Source: Sphingosinicellaceae bacterium (lineage in GTDB: Bacteria; Pseudomonadota; Alphaproteobacteria; Sphingomonadales; Sphingomonadaceae). Taken from it: a stretch of DNA of 64,000 bases. The translations under genes were made by a program, and so were the position numbers. Positions 56,431 to 64,000 of this stretch are shown one piece after another (the stretch's first letter is position 1; each line of letters opens with the position of its first letter). The stretch is from positions 2,371,001-2,435,000 of the forward strand of contig CP079108.1 of the NCBI GenBank assembly GCA_019285715.1, given 5' to 3'. The notes below the pieces were generated by a model. The model made no database searches and was not told where the DNA came from. It saw nothing but the letters and a program-made list of their open reading frames with translations.

Positions 56431-57723
56431 TCAGGCGAACTCGACACCAGGGACCGGCTCCGCCTTGGCACGTGCCACGATGGCCTTGGGTGCAGGCTTA
56501 GCGTTGTCATGCGCACGGATGAACGCCTCGACCCGGGGCGCGATGATGTCGCGCCAGCGTCGGCCGTTGAAAATGCCGTAGTGACCGGCACCCTCCGCCA
56601 TGAAGTATTCCTTGCTCGTCTCGGGCAGGTTGACCGCGAGGTCGAGCGCCGCCTTGGTCTGGCCGAGGCCCGAGATGTCGTCGCGCTCGCCCTCGATCGC
56701 CAGCAGCGCGACTTTGGTGATCCTGGCCGGGTCGGCGAACTCGCCGCGATGCTCGAACTCACCCTTGGCGACGAGCTGGCGCTGGAAGACCGTGTCGATG
56801 GTCTGCAGGTAGAATTCGGCGGTCATGTCAGCGACCGACCGGTACTCGTCGTAGAAGGCCTTGGTCGCGTCCGCATCGGTATCGTCGCCGGCGACCAGGT
56901 GCTTGAACATTTCCCAGTGCGAATTCATGTGGTTGGCAAGGTTCATCGACAAGAAGCCGGTGAGCTGCAGGAAGCCCGGATAGACCTTGCGGCCACCACC
57001 GGCATAGATCGGCGGCACGGTGGCGATGACGTTCTGCTCGAACCACGCATACGGGCGCTCGGTGGCAAGGTCGTCGACCGAGGTCGGGGCCTTCCGGGTA
57101 TCAACCGGGCCGCCCATCATGGTCAGCGTCGCCGGCAGCGCCGGATGGTCGCTGGCCGACATCAGCGCGACCGCGGCATAGGCCGGGACCGCCGGCTGGC
57201 AGACCGCGAGCAGGTGCGCGCCGGGGCCGACCTCGGCCAAAAACTCGATGATGTAGTCGACATAGTCGTTGAGATCGAAGCGCCCTTCCGACAACGGCAC
57301 GTGCTTCGCATCGCGCCAGTCGGTGATGTAGACCTCGTGGCCGGGCAGCAGCCGCTCGACGGTGCCGCGCAGCAGGGTCGCGAAGTGCCCCGACATCGGC
57401 GCTACGATCAGGATTCGCGGATCGCCGCGGTCGCCGCCGTCACGAACGAAATGCTTGAGCTGCCCGAACGGCTTGCGCGCCACGATATGCTCGGTAACGG
57501 CGACCGTCTCGCCGTCGATGATGGTCGTGCCGAGGTCGAAGTCGGGCTTGCCGCGCGGTGCGGCACTGTGCGCGAAAACCTCGAGCGCGCGCGCCATGAC
57601 GTTGCTGCTGCTGATATAGGAAAACGGGTTTGCCGGGTTGAGCAGCCACTCGGAGGTCTGCTGCGACAACGCGCCGGCCCCGGCCAGCCACGTCCGCTGC
57701 ATCTCATACGCACTGTAAAGCAT
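56431..57723 (-). CDS. phaZ: Intracellular polyhydroxyalkanoate depolymerase
   Basis: Breaks down stored PHA granules. The 430-residue product starts MLYSAYEMQRTWLAGAGAL, a typical PhaZ start, and has the lipase-box-like LAVCQPAVPAYAAVALMS with Cys as nucleophile near residue 163, the ERDDISGLGQTKAALDL Asp region and the C-terminal AGHYGIFNGRRWRD His. I start at ATG 57721-57723; the longer frame upstream is a shadow. An inverted repeat TTGTGC...GCACAA at 57771-57797 sits in its upstream region and may be a regulator site. Confidence 0.93.
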   Translation of the reverse strand: MLYSAYEMQRTWLAGAGALSQQTSEWLLNPANPFSYISSSNVMARALEVFAHSAAPRGKPDFDLGTTIIDGETVAVTEHIVARKPFGQLKHFVRDGGDRGDPRILIVAPMSGHFATLLRGTVERLLPGHEVYITDWRDAKHVPLSEGRFDLNDYVDYIIEFLAEVGPGAHLLAVCQPAVPAYAAVALMSASDHPALPATLTMMGGPVDTRKAPTSVDDLATERPYAWFEQNVIATVPPIYAGGGRKVYPGFLQLTGFLSMNLANHMNSHWEMFKHLVAGDDTDADATKAFYDEYRSVADMTAEFYLQTIDTVFQRQLVAKGEFEHRGEFADPARITKVALLAIEGERDDISGLGQTKAALDLAVNLPETSKEYFMAEGAGHYGIFNGRRWRDIIAPRVEAFIRAHDNAKPAPKAIVARAKAEPVPGVEFA

Positions 57724-57936
57724 CGAATGTCCTCGAGGATGACGCGCAAGGCCCCAAGCGCGCCTGTGGCTTGTGCCACAACGCACGTGCAGCACAAAGG
57801 GGTAAGCGCGGTCGCAGGGACTGGCGAACATGATAGGTCGCCGGTCCAAGGCAGATCGTTGCGTCACCGCGTCGCCCCGCCCGAATGCCCTGCCCACCGC
57901 GATTGAGCGGCGCTCGAATGACTGGTAGAGGCGCGC

Positions 57937-59727
57937 ATGGCCACTCCGAGTGAATTCGACGCCGCGCCGACGCGCAAGCTCTCCAACCTGGCGCTGCTGT
58001 GGCGGTTCGTCCGGCACTATCCGCGCCATCTGGTGCTGTCCCTGCTCGCTCTTATCGTCGCGGCTGGAGCAACGATCGCGATCCCGCAGGGCTTCAAGCT
58101 GATCGTCGACCACGGCTTCAAGGCCGGCAGCGACCCGGCCGCGATCGCGCCGTATTTCTGGACCCTGCTCGGCATCGTCGGCGTGATGGGTGCCGCGACC
58201 GCGGTGCGGTTCTACTTCGTCAGCTGGATCGGCGAGCGCGTCGTCGCCGACCTGCGCCGCGCCGTCCACGCCCATCTCCTGACCCTGGACCCGGCGTTCT
58301 TCGAGGAGAATCGCCCGTCCGAAATCGCCTCGCGGCTGACGTCGGACACCGCGGTCATCGAGCAGGTCGTTTCGACCAGTGCCTCGGTCGCCCTGCGCAA
58401 CTTCTTCATGGGCATCGGTGGCATCGTCTACATGGCGATCCAGAGTCTCAAGCTGACCGGGCTGATGCTGATGGTCATCCCGATGACCATCCTGCCGATC
58501 GTGCTGCTCGGGCGAAAGGTCCGCACCATGTCGCGGACCAGCCAAGACCGCATCGCCAACGTCGGCTCGATCGTCGCGGAGGTGCTCGGCGCAATCAAGG
58601 TCGTCCAGGCCTTCACCCAGGAACCGCGAGAGGCACAGCGCTTCGGCACCGCGGTCGAGGACGCCTTCGCCGCCGCCCGCCGCCGCATCGCGGTCCGCGC
58701 CGGCATGACTGCGGTGGTCATCACCCTGATCTTCGGGGCCATCACCCTGGTGCTGTGGGAGGGCGCGATCGACGTTATCGCCGGCACCATGACCGGCGGC
58801 ACGATCACCGCCTTCGTGCTCGCCGCCGCCCTCGTCGCGGGCGCGTTCGGAGCATTGACCGAGGTCTACGGCGACTTCATGCGCGCCGCCGGTGCCTCGG
58901 GCCGGGTCCGCGAACTGCTCGACGAGGTCCCCGGCATCCGCGCGCCCGCCAACCCGGTCGCGCTGCCGCCGCCCGAGGGCCGCCTCAGCCTCGAGCACGT
59001 CACCTTCCGCTACCCGACCAAACCCGACGCGCCGGCGCTGATCGACTTCAGCCTCGAGGTGCAGCCCGGCGAGACCGTCGCTGTCGTCGGTCCCTCGGGT
59101 GCCGGCAAGTCAACCTTGTTCGCGCTTGTCCAGCGCTTCTATGACCCACAAGCGGGAGTCATCCGGGTCGACGGCGTCGCGCTGCCGGCGGCCGATCCGC
59201 GCGCCATCCGCGGTCGCATCGCGGTCGTACCGCAGGAGACCGTGGTGTTCGCGGCGTCGGCGTACGAGAACATCCTCTACGGCCGCCCCGACGCGACCGA
59301 GGCCGAGGTCTGGGCCGCCGCCGAGGCTGCCAACGCTGGCGACTTCCTGCGCGCACTGCCCGAGGGCATCCACACCTTCCTCGGCGAAGCCGGCTCACGG
59401 CTGTCGGGCGGCCAGCGTCAGCGGCTGGCGATCGCTCGCGCCGTACTCAGGGATGCGCCGATCCTGCTCCTCGACGAGGCGACGTCCTCGCTCGACGCGG
59501 AATCCGAGCAACTGGTGCAGCGGGCGATGGAGCAGTTGATGGTCGGCCGCACGACCTTGGTTATCGCCCACCGCTTTGCGACGGTACGCAACGCCGACCG
59601 GATCGTGGTGATGGACGATGGGCGGATCGTTGCAGAGGGCACGCACGACCAGTTGTACGCGCAGGGTGGGCTGTATGCGCGGCTGGCGAAGCTGCAGTTC
59701 GAGGGCGGGCTGGAGCGAGTGGCCTAA
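57937..59727 (+). CDS. ABC exporter, fused permease and ATPase (MsbA/LapB-like)
   Basis: Half-transporter of 596 residues: an ABC_membrane domain of six helices (about residues 20-310; signature ENRPSEIASRLTSDTAVIEQ) and an ATPase domain with Walker A VGPSGAGKSTLFALVQRF near residue 386, signature RLSGGQRQRLAIARAVL and Walker B LLLDEATSSLD. It works as a homodimer, exporting a lipid or peptide; substrate cannot be assigned. It begins about 210 bases after phaZ on the other strand. No partner gene is next to it. Confidence 0.92.
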   Translation: MATPSEFDAAPTRKLSNLALLWRFVRHYPRHLVLSLLALIVAAGATIAIPQGFKLIVDHGFKAGSDPAAIAPYFWTLLGIVGVMGAATAVRFYFVSWIGERVVADLRRAVHAHLLTLDPAFFEENRPSEIASRLTSDTAVIEQVVSTSASVALRNFFMGIGGIVYMAIQSLKLTGLMLMVIPMTILPIVLLGRKVRTMSRTSQDRIANVGSIVAEVLGAIKVVQAFTQEPREAQRFGTAVEDAFAAARRRIAVRAGMTAVVITLIFGAITLVLWEGAIDVIAGTMTGGTITAFVLAAALVAGAFGALTEVYGDFMRAAGASGRVRELLDEVPGIRAPANPVALPPPEGRLSLEHVTFRYPTKPDAPALIDFSLEVQPGETVAVVGPSGAGKSTLFALVQRFYDPQAGVIRVDGVALPAADPRAIRGRIAVVPQETVVFAASAYENILYGRPDATEAEVWAAAEAANAGDFLRALPEGIHTFLGEAGSRLSGGQRQRLAIARAVLRDAPILLLDEATSSLDAESEQLVQRAMEQLMVGRTTLVIAHRFATVRNADRIVVMDDGRIVAEGTHDQLYAQGGLYARLAKLQFEGGLERVA

Positions 59728-59743
59728 GGGCACGCTCGGCGCG

Positions 59744-60085
59744 CTATCTCTCGTAGGCCTCGTTTCCGACGAAGCCCATCTTGGTGACACCGGCCTTTTG
59801 GCAAGCGCTCATCACGCGGTCCACAGCAGTATAGTTGGCAATTGCGCGAGGCGACAATCGCAATTCGGGTTCAATTGGCAATGCGGTGCTGCGCTTGAGC
59901 AGACCCGCCAGCTGCGTATCCGTCACCGAGTGACCGTTCCAAAGAAGTTTGCCAGCGGCGTCAACGCTGATCTCGTTGTGCTTGGGGTCGATCGCGAACG
60001 CTCCAGGCTCGACTGCCGGTTTCACGCACCCAACCAGAACGACAAAGGCCACCACCGCGATGAGCGATGGTGGCCTTGATATCAT
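59744..60085 (-). CDS. ExbD-like periplasmic domain on a lipoprotein signal
   Basis: A 113-residue protein of unusual build. Residues 1-20 are a lipoprotein signal (SLIAVVAFVVLVGC, Cys at the lipobox), not the ExbD membrane helix. The rest repeats the periplasmic part of the neighbouring ExbD: PELRLSPRAIANYTAVDRVM and QKAGVTKMGFVGNEAYER, with GVTKMGFVGNEAY identical to the next gene. The ExbD proton-path Asp (in the TM helix) is absent, so it cannot work as a motor subunit. A role as anchor or regulator is a guess. It is the last gene of the tonB-exb operon. Confidence 0.85.
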   Translation of the reverse strand: MISRPPSLIAVVAFVVLVGCVKPAVEPGAFAIDPKHNEISVDAAGKLLWNGHSVTDTQLAGLLKRSTALPIEPELRLSPRAIANYTAVDRVMSACQKAGVTKMGFVGNEAYER

Positions 60086-60100
60086 CGAGCGCTCGGCGAT

Positions 60101-60517
60101 CTAGTTCGCGTACGCCTCGTTGCCCACGAATCCCATCTTGGTGACACCGGCATGCTGCGCGGTGGCCATGACCTTGTCGACGATCTCGTACTTGGCCAGC
60201 GCCTCCGGATGAAGGCGAAGCTCGGGCTCAGTCGGGAGCGCTACGGCCTGCTTGAGATAGCCGCTGAGGGTCGGGAGATCCACCTCAACCTTGTTCCAGT
60301 AGACGTTGCCGAGGAAGTCGATGTCGATCTGGTTGAACACCGGGTCGACCTTCTGCGGCAGCGGGTTAGGCGGCGGCAGGTCGAGCTTGACGGCGTGGGT
60401 CTGGATCGGAATCGTGATGATGAACATGATCAACAGCACCAGCATGACGTCGATCAGCGGCGTCGTGTTGATGTCCATCATCGGCGCGCCTTCGGCGGTT
60501 GCCGCTGCCATTGCCAT
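60101..60517 (-). CDS. exbD: ExbD-family biopolymer transport protein (copy 2)
   Basis: Stator subunit of the TonB/Tol energy system (138 residues). Has a cytoplasmic start, one membrane helix with the essential Asp in MMDINTTPLIDVMLVLLIMF near residue 24, and a periplasmic domain ending GVTKMGFVGNEAYAN. It follows the first exbD by about 54 bases. Two exbD copies after one exbB are common in Sphingomonadales and Xanthomonadales. Confidence 0.95.
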   Translation of the reverse strand: MAMAAATAEGAPMMDINTTPLIDVMLVLLIMFIITIPIQTHAVKLDLPPPNPLPQKVDPVFNQIDIDFLGNVYWNKVEVDLPTLSGYLKQAVALPTEPELRLHPEALAKYEIVDKVMATAQHAGVTKMGFVGNEAYAN

Positions 60518-60571
60518 TGGTAAACTACTCCTCGTAACCCCGGGCCGGCACCGCCAGCCCGGGAAGACGCA

Positions 60572-61054
60572 TCAACGTGGAGCGGCCGCGATATCGGCCG
60601 CATTCGGTTCCGAGATGAACCCGATCTTCAAGAAGCCGGCGCGCTGCATGGTGAAGATCACCCCGCCGACGCACCGATACTCCATATCCTTGTCGCCGCG
60701 GATGTGGACCTCGGGCAACTCGATCTTGCCGCCACGAGCCTGCTGCCGGGCAATCTCGGCCTTCAGCGCCGCGACACCGCGATCGAGCAATTCCTGCTTC
60801 GAATTGATCTTGGTCTGGCCCCAGTAAGTCTCGCAGGTGTTGGTCACCGACAGCAGAACATTCTCGGGCTTGGTCTCGGTCACAATGTTGGTGACGGTCG
60901 GCAGCTTGACCGGGACCGTCTGCAACACCGCGGGAACCGTGATCAGGAAGATGATCAGCAGCACCAGCATGACGTCGACGAGCGGCGTCGTGTTGATTTC
61001 CGACATCGGGGGCTCGGAGCCATCCTCGTCCGGCGAACCAATGTTCATCGACAT
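60572..61054 (-). CDS. exbD: ExbD-family biopolymer transport protein (copy 1)
   Basis: Stator protein of 160 residues with the membrane helix MSEINTTPLVDVMLVLLIIF carrying the proton-path Asp near residue 27, and a longer periplasmic part with IELPEVHIRGDKDMEYR. The third helical portion ends GFLKIGFISEPNA. It is 28 bases after exbB and shares only the core with copy 2, so the copies may be specialised. Confidence 0.95.
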   Translation of the reverse strand: MSMNIGSPDEDGSEPPMSEINTTPLVDVMLVLLIIFLITVPAVLQTVPVKLPTVTNIVTETKPENVLLSVTNTCETYWGQTKINSKQELLDRGVAALKAEIARQQARGGKIELPEVHIRGDKDMEYRCVGGVIFTMQRAGFLKIGFISEPNAADIAAAPR

Positions 61055-61082
61055 GGGCGAACTCCCTTATCGGCCATGCGGC

Positions 61083-61805
61083 TCAGCGCGCAGCCGGCGA
61101 GGTGTTGGTGACCGCAGCGCCAACCGGACGTCCGGCAGGAACGTTGATCCGCGAGCCCGAGACGAGCGCACCATGGATGTCGGCGGCGAAGTTGCCGAGA
61201 CGCTCGGCGACATCCTTGTTGCGACGGATCAGCCAGTTGTAGCCAAGCACCGCGGGGACCGCGACGGCAAGACCGATGGCGGTCATGATGAGCGCCTCAC
61301 CGACCGGACCGGCGACCTTGTCGATCGAAGCCTGGCCCGACTGGCCGATGGCGATGAGCGCCGAGTAAATACCGATAACCGTGCCGAACAGGCCGACGAA
61401 CGGCGAAGTCGAACCGACCGAGGCGAGGAAGGCGAGGCCGCCCTGCAGCTTCGACTGGACCGCGGCGTTCGAGCGGTTGAGGGCCATCGTTACCCACTCG
61501 TGCTCGTCGATCTTATCGGTGAGCTTGCCTTCGTGGTGATCGGCGGCGCGGAGACCATCGTCGACGATCTGGCGGAAGGCCGAATTCTTGTCGAGCTTCT
61601 TGGCGCCGTCGGCGAGCGACGGGGCAGCCCAAAACTTCTTCTCGAGGCCGGCAGCATCGTTCAGCACCTTACGCTGGTCGATGTACTTGGTGATGATGAT
61701 GTACCACGAGACGAGCGACATCACCGCGAGGATCAGCACCACGCCCCAGGTGAGCGGCCCGCCCTGCTCCAGGGCCGGGATAAGACCGAATTTGCTCTGT
61801 TCCAT
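61083..61805 (-). CDS. exbB: ExbB/TolQ-family proton channel protein
   Basis: MotA/TolQ/ExbB proton channel (240 residues). Three helices; the second and third contain FVGLFGTVIGIYSALIAIG and AGPVGEALIMTAIGLAVAVPAVLGYN with the channel residues typical of ExbB. N-terminal hydrophilic extension of about 20 residues. It lies between tonB and exbD and forms the proton path with the ExbD proteins. Confidence 0.94.
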   Translation of the reverse strand: MEQSKFGLIPALEQGGPLTWGVVLILAVMSLVSWYIIITKYIDQRKVLNDAAGLEKKFWAAPSLADGAKKLDKNSAFRQIVDDGLRAADHHEGKLTDKIDEHEWVTMALNRSNAAVQSKLQGGLAFLASVGSTSPFVGLFGTVIGIYSALIAIGQSGQASIDKVAGPVGEALIMTAIGLAVAVPAVLGYNWLIRRNKDVAERLGNFAADIHGALVSGSRINVPAGRPVGAAVTNTSPAAR

Positions 61806-61865
61806 AAACTATTTCCTCGTGAATTCAGTAATTTGATAGCGACGGTCGATAGCGGCGTTGAAGAG

Positions 61866-62519
61866 CTATTTGCGAGCGATCTGCCAGCGAATGCGCTTAC
61901 TGATCGTGTCCGGAACCGGCGTGCCGTTCTGCAACGCCGGCTTGAAGCGCCAACGTGACTGAGCGATCTTGCAGGTCCGTTCGTCGAGCTTGGGGAAGTT
62001 GCTCGACGCCGTGACCGTACAGCCTTCGACGCGGCCGCTGATCCCGATGTTGACCGTCACGGCGACGACGCCCTCTTCCTCGGCGCGCAGCGAAGCCGGC
62101 GGATAGTCGTCCTCGCTGACCTCGAAGACCCGCGCGTTCGCGGTGGCGTGCTGCGTCGGACCGGTCGGAGCCGGCGGCGCAACAGGCGCCGGCGGAGCTG
62201 GCGGCGTGAATACTGGCGGCGGCGGTGCCGGGTTCGCCGACTGCGTGGTGATGATCGCCGGGGCTGGCTCACTCGCGATCGAAACCTCGGGCGGCGGCAC
62301 GTAGGGCGGGATCTCCTGCTCCTTCGGCGGCGGGGGCGGCGGCTCCTCGGGCGGCGGCGCCTCGTCCTTGACCTGCACAGCCTCGATGGGCGCTACCATC
62401 TTCTTCAGGATGTCAGGCCGATAGAGGGCGAGCAGCGCAAACACCCCCACATGGAACAGTAGCACCACGCCTAGCGCGGTCGCCCTGCTCGAACTCATTC
62501 CTTGATCTGCGAAAGCCAT
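61866..62519 (-). CDS. tonB: TonB energy-transducing protein
   Basis: Transmits inner-membrane proton motive force to outer-membrane receptors. The 217-residue product has a membrane anchor (RATALGVVLLFHVGVFALLAL), a proline-rich linker with runs such as PPPEEPPPPPP and EQEIPPYVPPP (residues about 60-125), and a C-terminal domain with RWRFKPALQNGTPVPDTI. I chose the ATG at 62517-62519 (MAFADQG); 62497 (MSSSRA) is an alternative. Operon exbB-exbD-exbD-lipoprotein follows. Confidence 0.93.
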   Translation of the reverse strand: MAFADQGMSSSRATALGVVLLFHVGVFALLALYRPDILKKMVAPIEAVQVKDEAPPPEEPPPPPPKEQEIPPYVPPPEVSIASEPAPAIITTQSANPAPPPPVFTPPAPPAPVAPPAPTGPTQHATANARVFEVSEDDYPPASLRAEEEGVVAVTVNIGISGRVEGCTVTASSNFPKLDERTCKIAQSRWRFKPALQNGTPVPDTISKRIRWQIARK

Positions 62520-62770
62520 GGGCTGAGCGCCACTCCCTCCAAACACGACCCTGCCCGCCGGTTTTCCGGTCGGACACCGCTCGAACATTCGAGCGCCCTG
62601 AAACTACCAACGTCGGCGAGCCGCTTTCGTTGCGCCCATCGACGACGTAACCCAACTGTTAGCGGCGCGGTCGCCACCCTGCAACCCGGTTTGTCGATGG
62701 TTGCATAACGATGCACGCAAGCGGTATCGCCTGATACCGCCTCCGGGCAATCTCGAAGGGAGCTGGAAAG

Positions 62771-63583
62771 ATGATGCTTCGCGCCTTGGCCGCTGCGGTC
62801 GCGCTGATCGCTGCCAGCCCAAGCGTTGCGGCAAACGCAACGATTCCGGTCATCGTCGGCCCGATCCTCACCTATGCCGATCTCGCCGAACTGACGCTTG
62901 CCAGTCCGGTGATCGTGCGTGCCAACGTGATGAAGACGGAGCGCCTGAGCGGGGAGAACGCCCCGGGGCTTGCGGCTGACCGGGCCCGGCTGCTGGTTCA
63001 TGCGCGCGTCGCGGCGGCGATCCTCGCGCCTGATGCGGTTCCGGCCGAGCTCGACTATCTGCTCGAGACGCCCCTCGACGCCAAGGGCAAGCCGCCCAAG
63101 CTCAAGGATGCAGCGGTGCTGTTGTTCCTGCGCCCTGGCGAGCGGCCCGGGCAATTTGCCCTCACCAGCGCCCGCGCGCAGCTTGCCGATGCGCCCGACA
63201 CCGTCGCCACGGTCCGCAGCGTGCTGGCGGAAGCGCGCACGGACCTGCCGCGCGTCACCGGTATCACATCCGCCTTCCGGGTTCCGGGCTCGGTCCCGGG
63301 CGAGGCAGAGAGCCAGTTCTTCGTGTCGACCGCCGATGCCCGCCCGATCTCGCTGGTCGTGCTCAGCCGGCAAGGCCAGGAGCGCACGCTGCAGCTCGCG
63401 CTCGGGGATGTCATCGACGAGGCGGCGGCGGGCGTGAAGCCGCGGACCCTGCTTTGGTACCGGCTGGCGTGTTTCCTGCCGCAGACGCTGCCGGCGAAGG
63501 TCGGCGCCGATGACCGAGCCGGACTGGACGACGACTACGCGTTCGCGCTGGCGAAAATCGGGCGGTGTGAGCGAACGAAGTGA
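62771..63583 (+). CDS. Exported protein of unknown function
   Basis: A 270-residue protein with a signal peptide (AAVALIAASPSVAA) and an alpha/beta-like mature part, including LTYADLAELTLASPVIVRANV, AAVLLFLRPGERPGQFAL and ISLVVLSRQGQ. I recognise no domain. The family seems to occur in Sphingomonadales but I cannot give a role. It is divergent from tonB (about 250 bases) and ends beside a palindromic repeat. Confidence 0.7.
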   Translation: MMLRALAAAVALIAASPSVAANATIPVIVGPILTYADLAELTLASPVIVRANVMKTERLSGENAPGLAADRARLLVHARVAAAILAPDAVPAELDYLLETPLDAKGKPPKLKDAAVLLFLRPGERPGQFALTSARAQLADAPDTVATVRSVLAEARTDLPRVTGITSAFRVPGSVPGEAESQFFVSTADARPISLVVLSRQGQERTLQLALGDVIDEAAAGVKPRTLLWYRLACFLPQTLPAKVGADDRAGLDDDYAFALAKIGRCERTK

Positions 63584-63614
63584 CGCCAGGTAGGCGGCTC
63601 GTCCCAAAGCGGCT

Positions 63615-63707
63615 GTCATCCCCGCGTAGGCGGGGACCCAAGAACACGATCTTCGGAACCAATCTCGACGGCCAGTGTCGATGGGTTCCGGCCTTCGCGG
63701 GAATGAC
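63615..63707. repeat. Palindromic GTCATCCCCGCG repeat, extended loop
   Basis: Left part GTCATCCCCGCGTAGGCGGG (63615-63634) and right part ending CGCGGGAATGAC (about 63696-63707) are imperfect arms around about 40 loop bases with their own internal pairing. A diverged family member. Confidence 0.75.
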
Positions 63708-63725
63708 AACTTGCGTGAATTCAGC

Positions 63726-64000
63726 TCAGAAAGACGCCAACTCGACCCCGACCGCAGCGCAGTCCGGGTAAATGTCCGGCTTGCGGGTCGACACCCTCAA
63801 CCCCGTAACCCCCCGCCGGGCCGCGACGAGGTCGTAGATGCCGTGCGCCACCGTCTCCTGCAGGTTGAAACGCCGGCCCGAGACCAATGCGATGATCGCG
63901 GTGCGCAGGCGGTCGTAGTCCCACGCCTTGTCGATGCTGTCGCAGGTCGGGAAGCGCGCCTCGTCGAGCCAGACCTCGACGTTGATGCGTAGACGCTGGG
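63726..64000 (-). CDS. folB: Dihydroneopterin aldolase, 5' end outside the window
   Basis: Cleaves dihydroneopterin in folate synthesis. The visible 90 or so C-terminal residues read INVEVWLDEARFPTCDSIDK, KAWDYDRLRTAIIALVSG, RFNLQETVAHGIYDLVAARRG and end DCAAVGVELASF; the DYDRLR and LQETVA order with the catalytic region glutamate fits FolB. The start is beyond position 64000. Folate link to fau (29318) is only at the pathway level. Confidence 0.88.
   Translation of the reverse strand, partial: QRLRINVEVWLDEARFPTCDSIDKAWDYDRLRTAIIALVSGRRFNLQETVAHGIYDLVAARRGVTGLRVSTRKPDIYPDCAAVGVELASF

Noticed and set aside
56431-58998. Apparent 855-residue frame upstream of phaZ
   Set aside because: The N-terminal half is antisense to the ABC exporter gene. 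PhaZ proteins start at MLYSAYE, which is the ATG at 57721-57723.
62520-62770. Fur box upstream of tonB
   Set aside because: I searched this gap for an AT-rich 19-bp inverted repeat of Fur type and found none.

Overview
The window is a high-GC, gene-dense chromosomal segment of an alphaproteobacterium, most probably a member of the Sphingomonadales. Pointers are the PEP-x-x-W-A type sorting tail at 46944-48179, the block zapA / 6S RNA / 5-formyl-THF cyclo-ligase / DUF2842 / chorismate mutase, the glycolytic run tkt-gap-pgk-fba-thiE next to efp, and a family of palindromic 'GTCATCCCCGCG' repeats. The placement is an inference from gene content; no rRNA is present.

Layout. 1-16236 (minus): the end of birA and a complete complex I operon (nuoA to nuoN), with start/stop overlaps at most junctions and two paralogous secreted proteins of unknown function between nuoF and nuoG. 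16237-16779: the nuo promoter region and a candidate structured RNA on the opposite strand. 16780-28420 (minus): an M1 aminopeptidase, an inositol-monophosphatase-family enzyme, EF-P, a DUF5694 protein, then thiE, fba, an unknown 114-residue protein, pgk, gap and tkt. 28573-30441 (plus): a small coiled-coil protein, zapA, 6S RNA, fau, DUF2842 and chorismate mutase. 30381-37487: a second M1 peptidase, tRNA-Asp, a DUF1328 membrane protein with a possible stress promoter, an AI-2E-type permease, tesB, dienelactone hydrolase, recR and a PEP-mutase-family protein. 37638-39304: fmt-truA.

39348-43740 is the most accessory-looking part. It holds a strong sigma-54-type promoter, a small membrane protein, and three exosortase-A-associated genes (PLP decarboxylase, acyl-CoA ligase, acyl carrier protein) with an IS110-family element directly after the carrier protein. 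A PEP-CTERM-type metalloprotease, a plausible client of an exosortase system, lies about 4 kb further on. 43748-49771 also contains a 2OG-Fe(II) oxygenase, tRNA-Met, an isoaspartyl peptidase, an FMN oxidoreductase and a DUF3775 protein.

49814-52251 (minus) pairs inositol-3-phosphate synthase with a CDP-alcohol phosphatidyltransferase, suggesting inositol lipid synthesis. 52353-59727 has an SDR, an ABC-F protein, an atypical Nramp-like transporter, an intracellular PHA depolymerase and an ABC exporter. 59744-62519 (minus) is a TonB-ExbB-ExbD-ExbD energiser operon ending in an ExbD-like domain carried on a lipoprotein signal. The right edge holds a secreted unknown and a partial folB.

Most striking observations: a perfect 32-bp-arm palindromic repeat inserted in frame in nuoG; paralogous secreted proteins embedded in the nuo operon; the lipoprotein ExbD-like gene; the sigma-54 promoter beside exosortase-linked genes; and a possible bridge-RNA guide match in the IS110 element.
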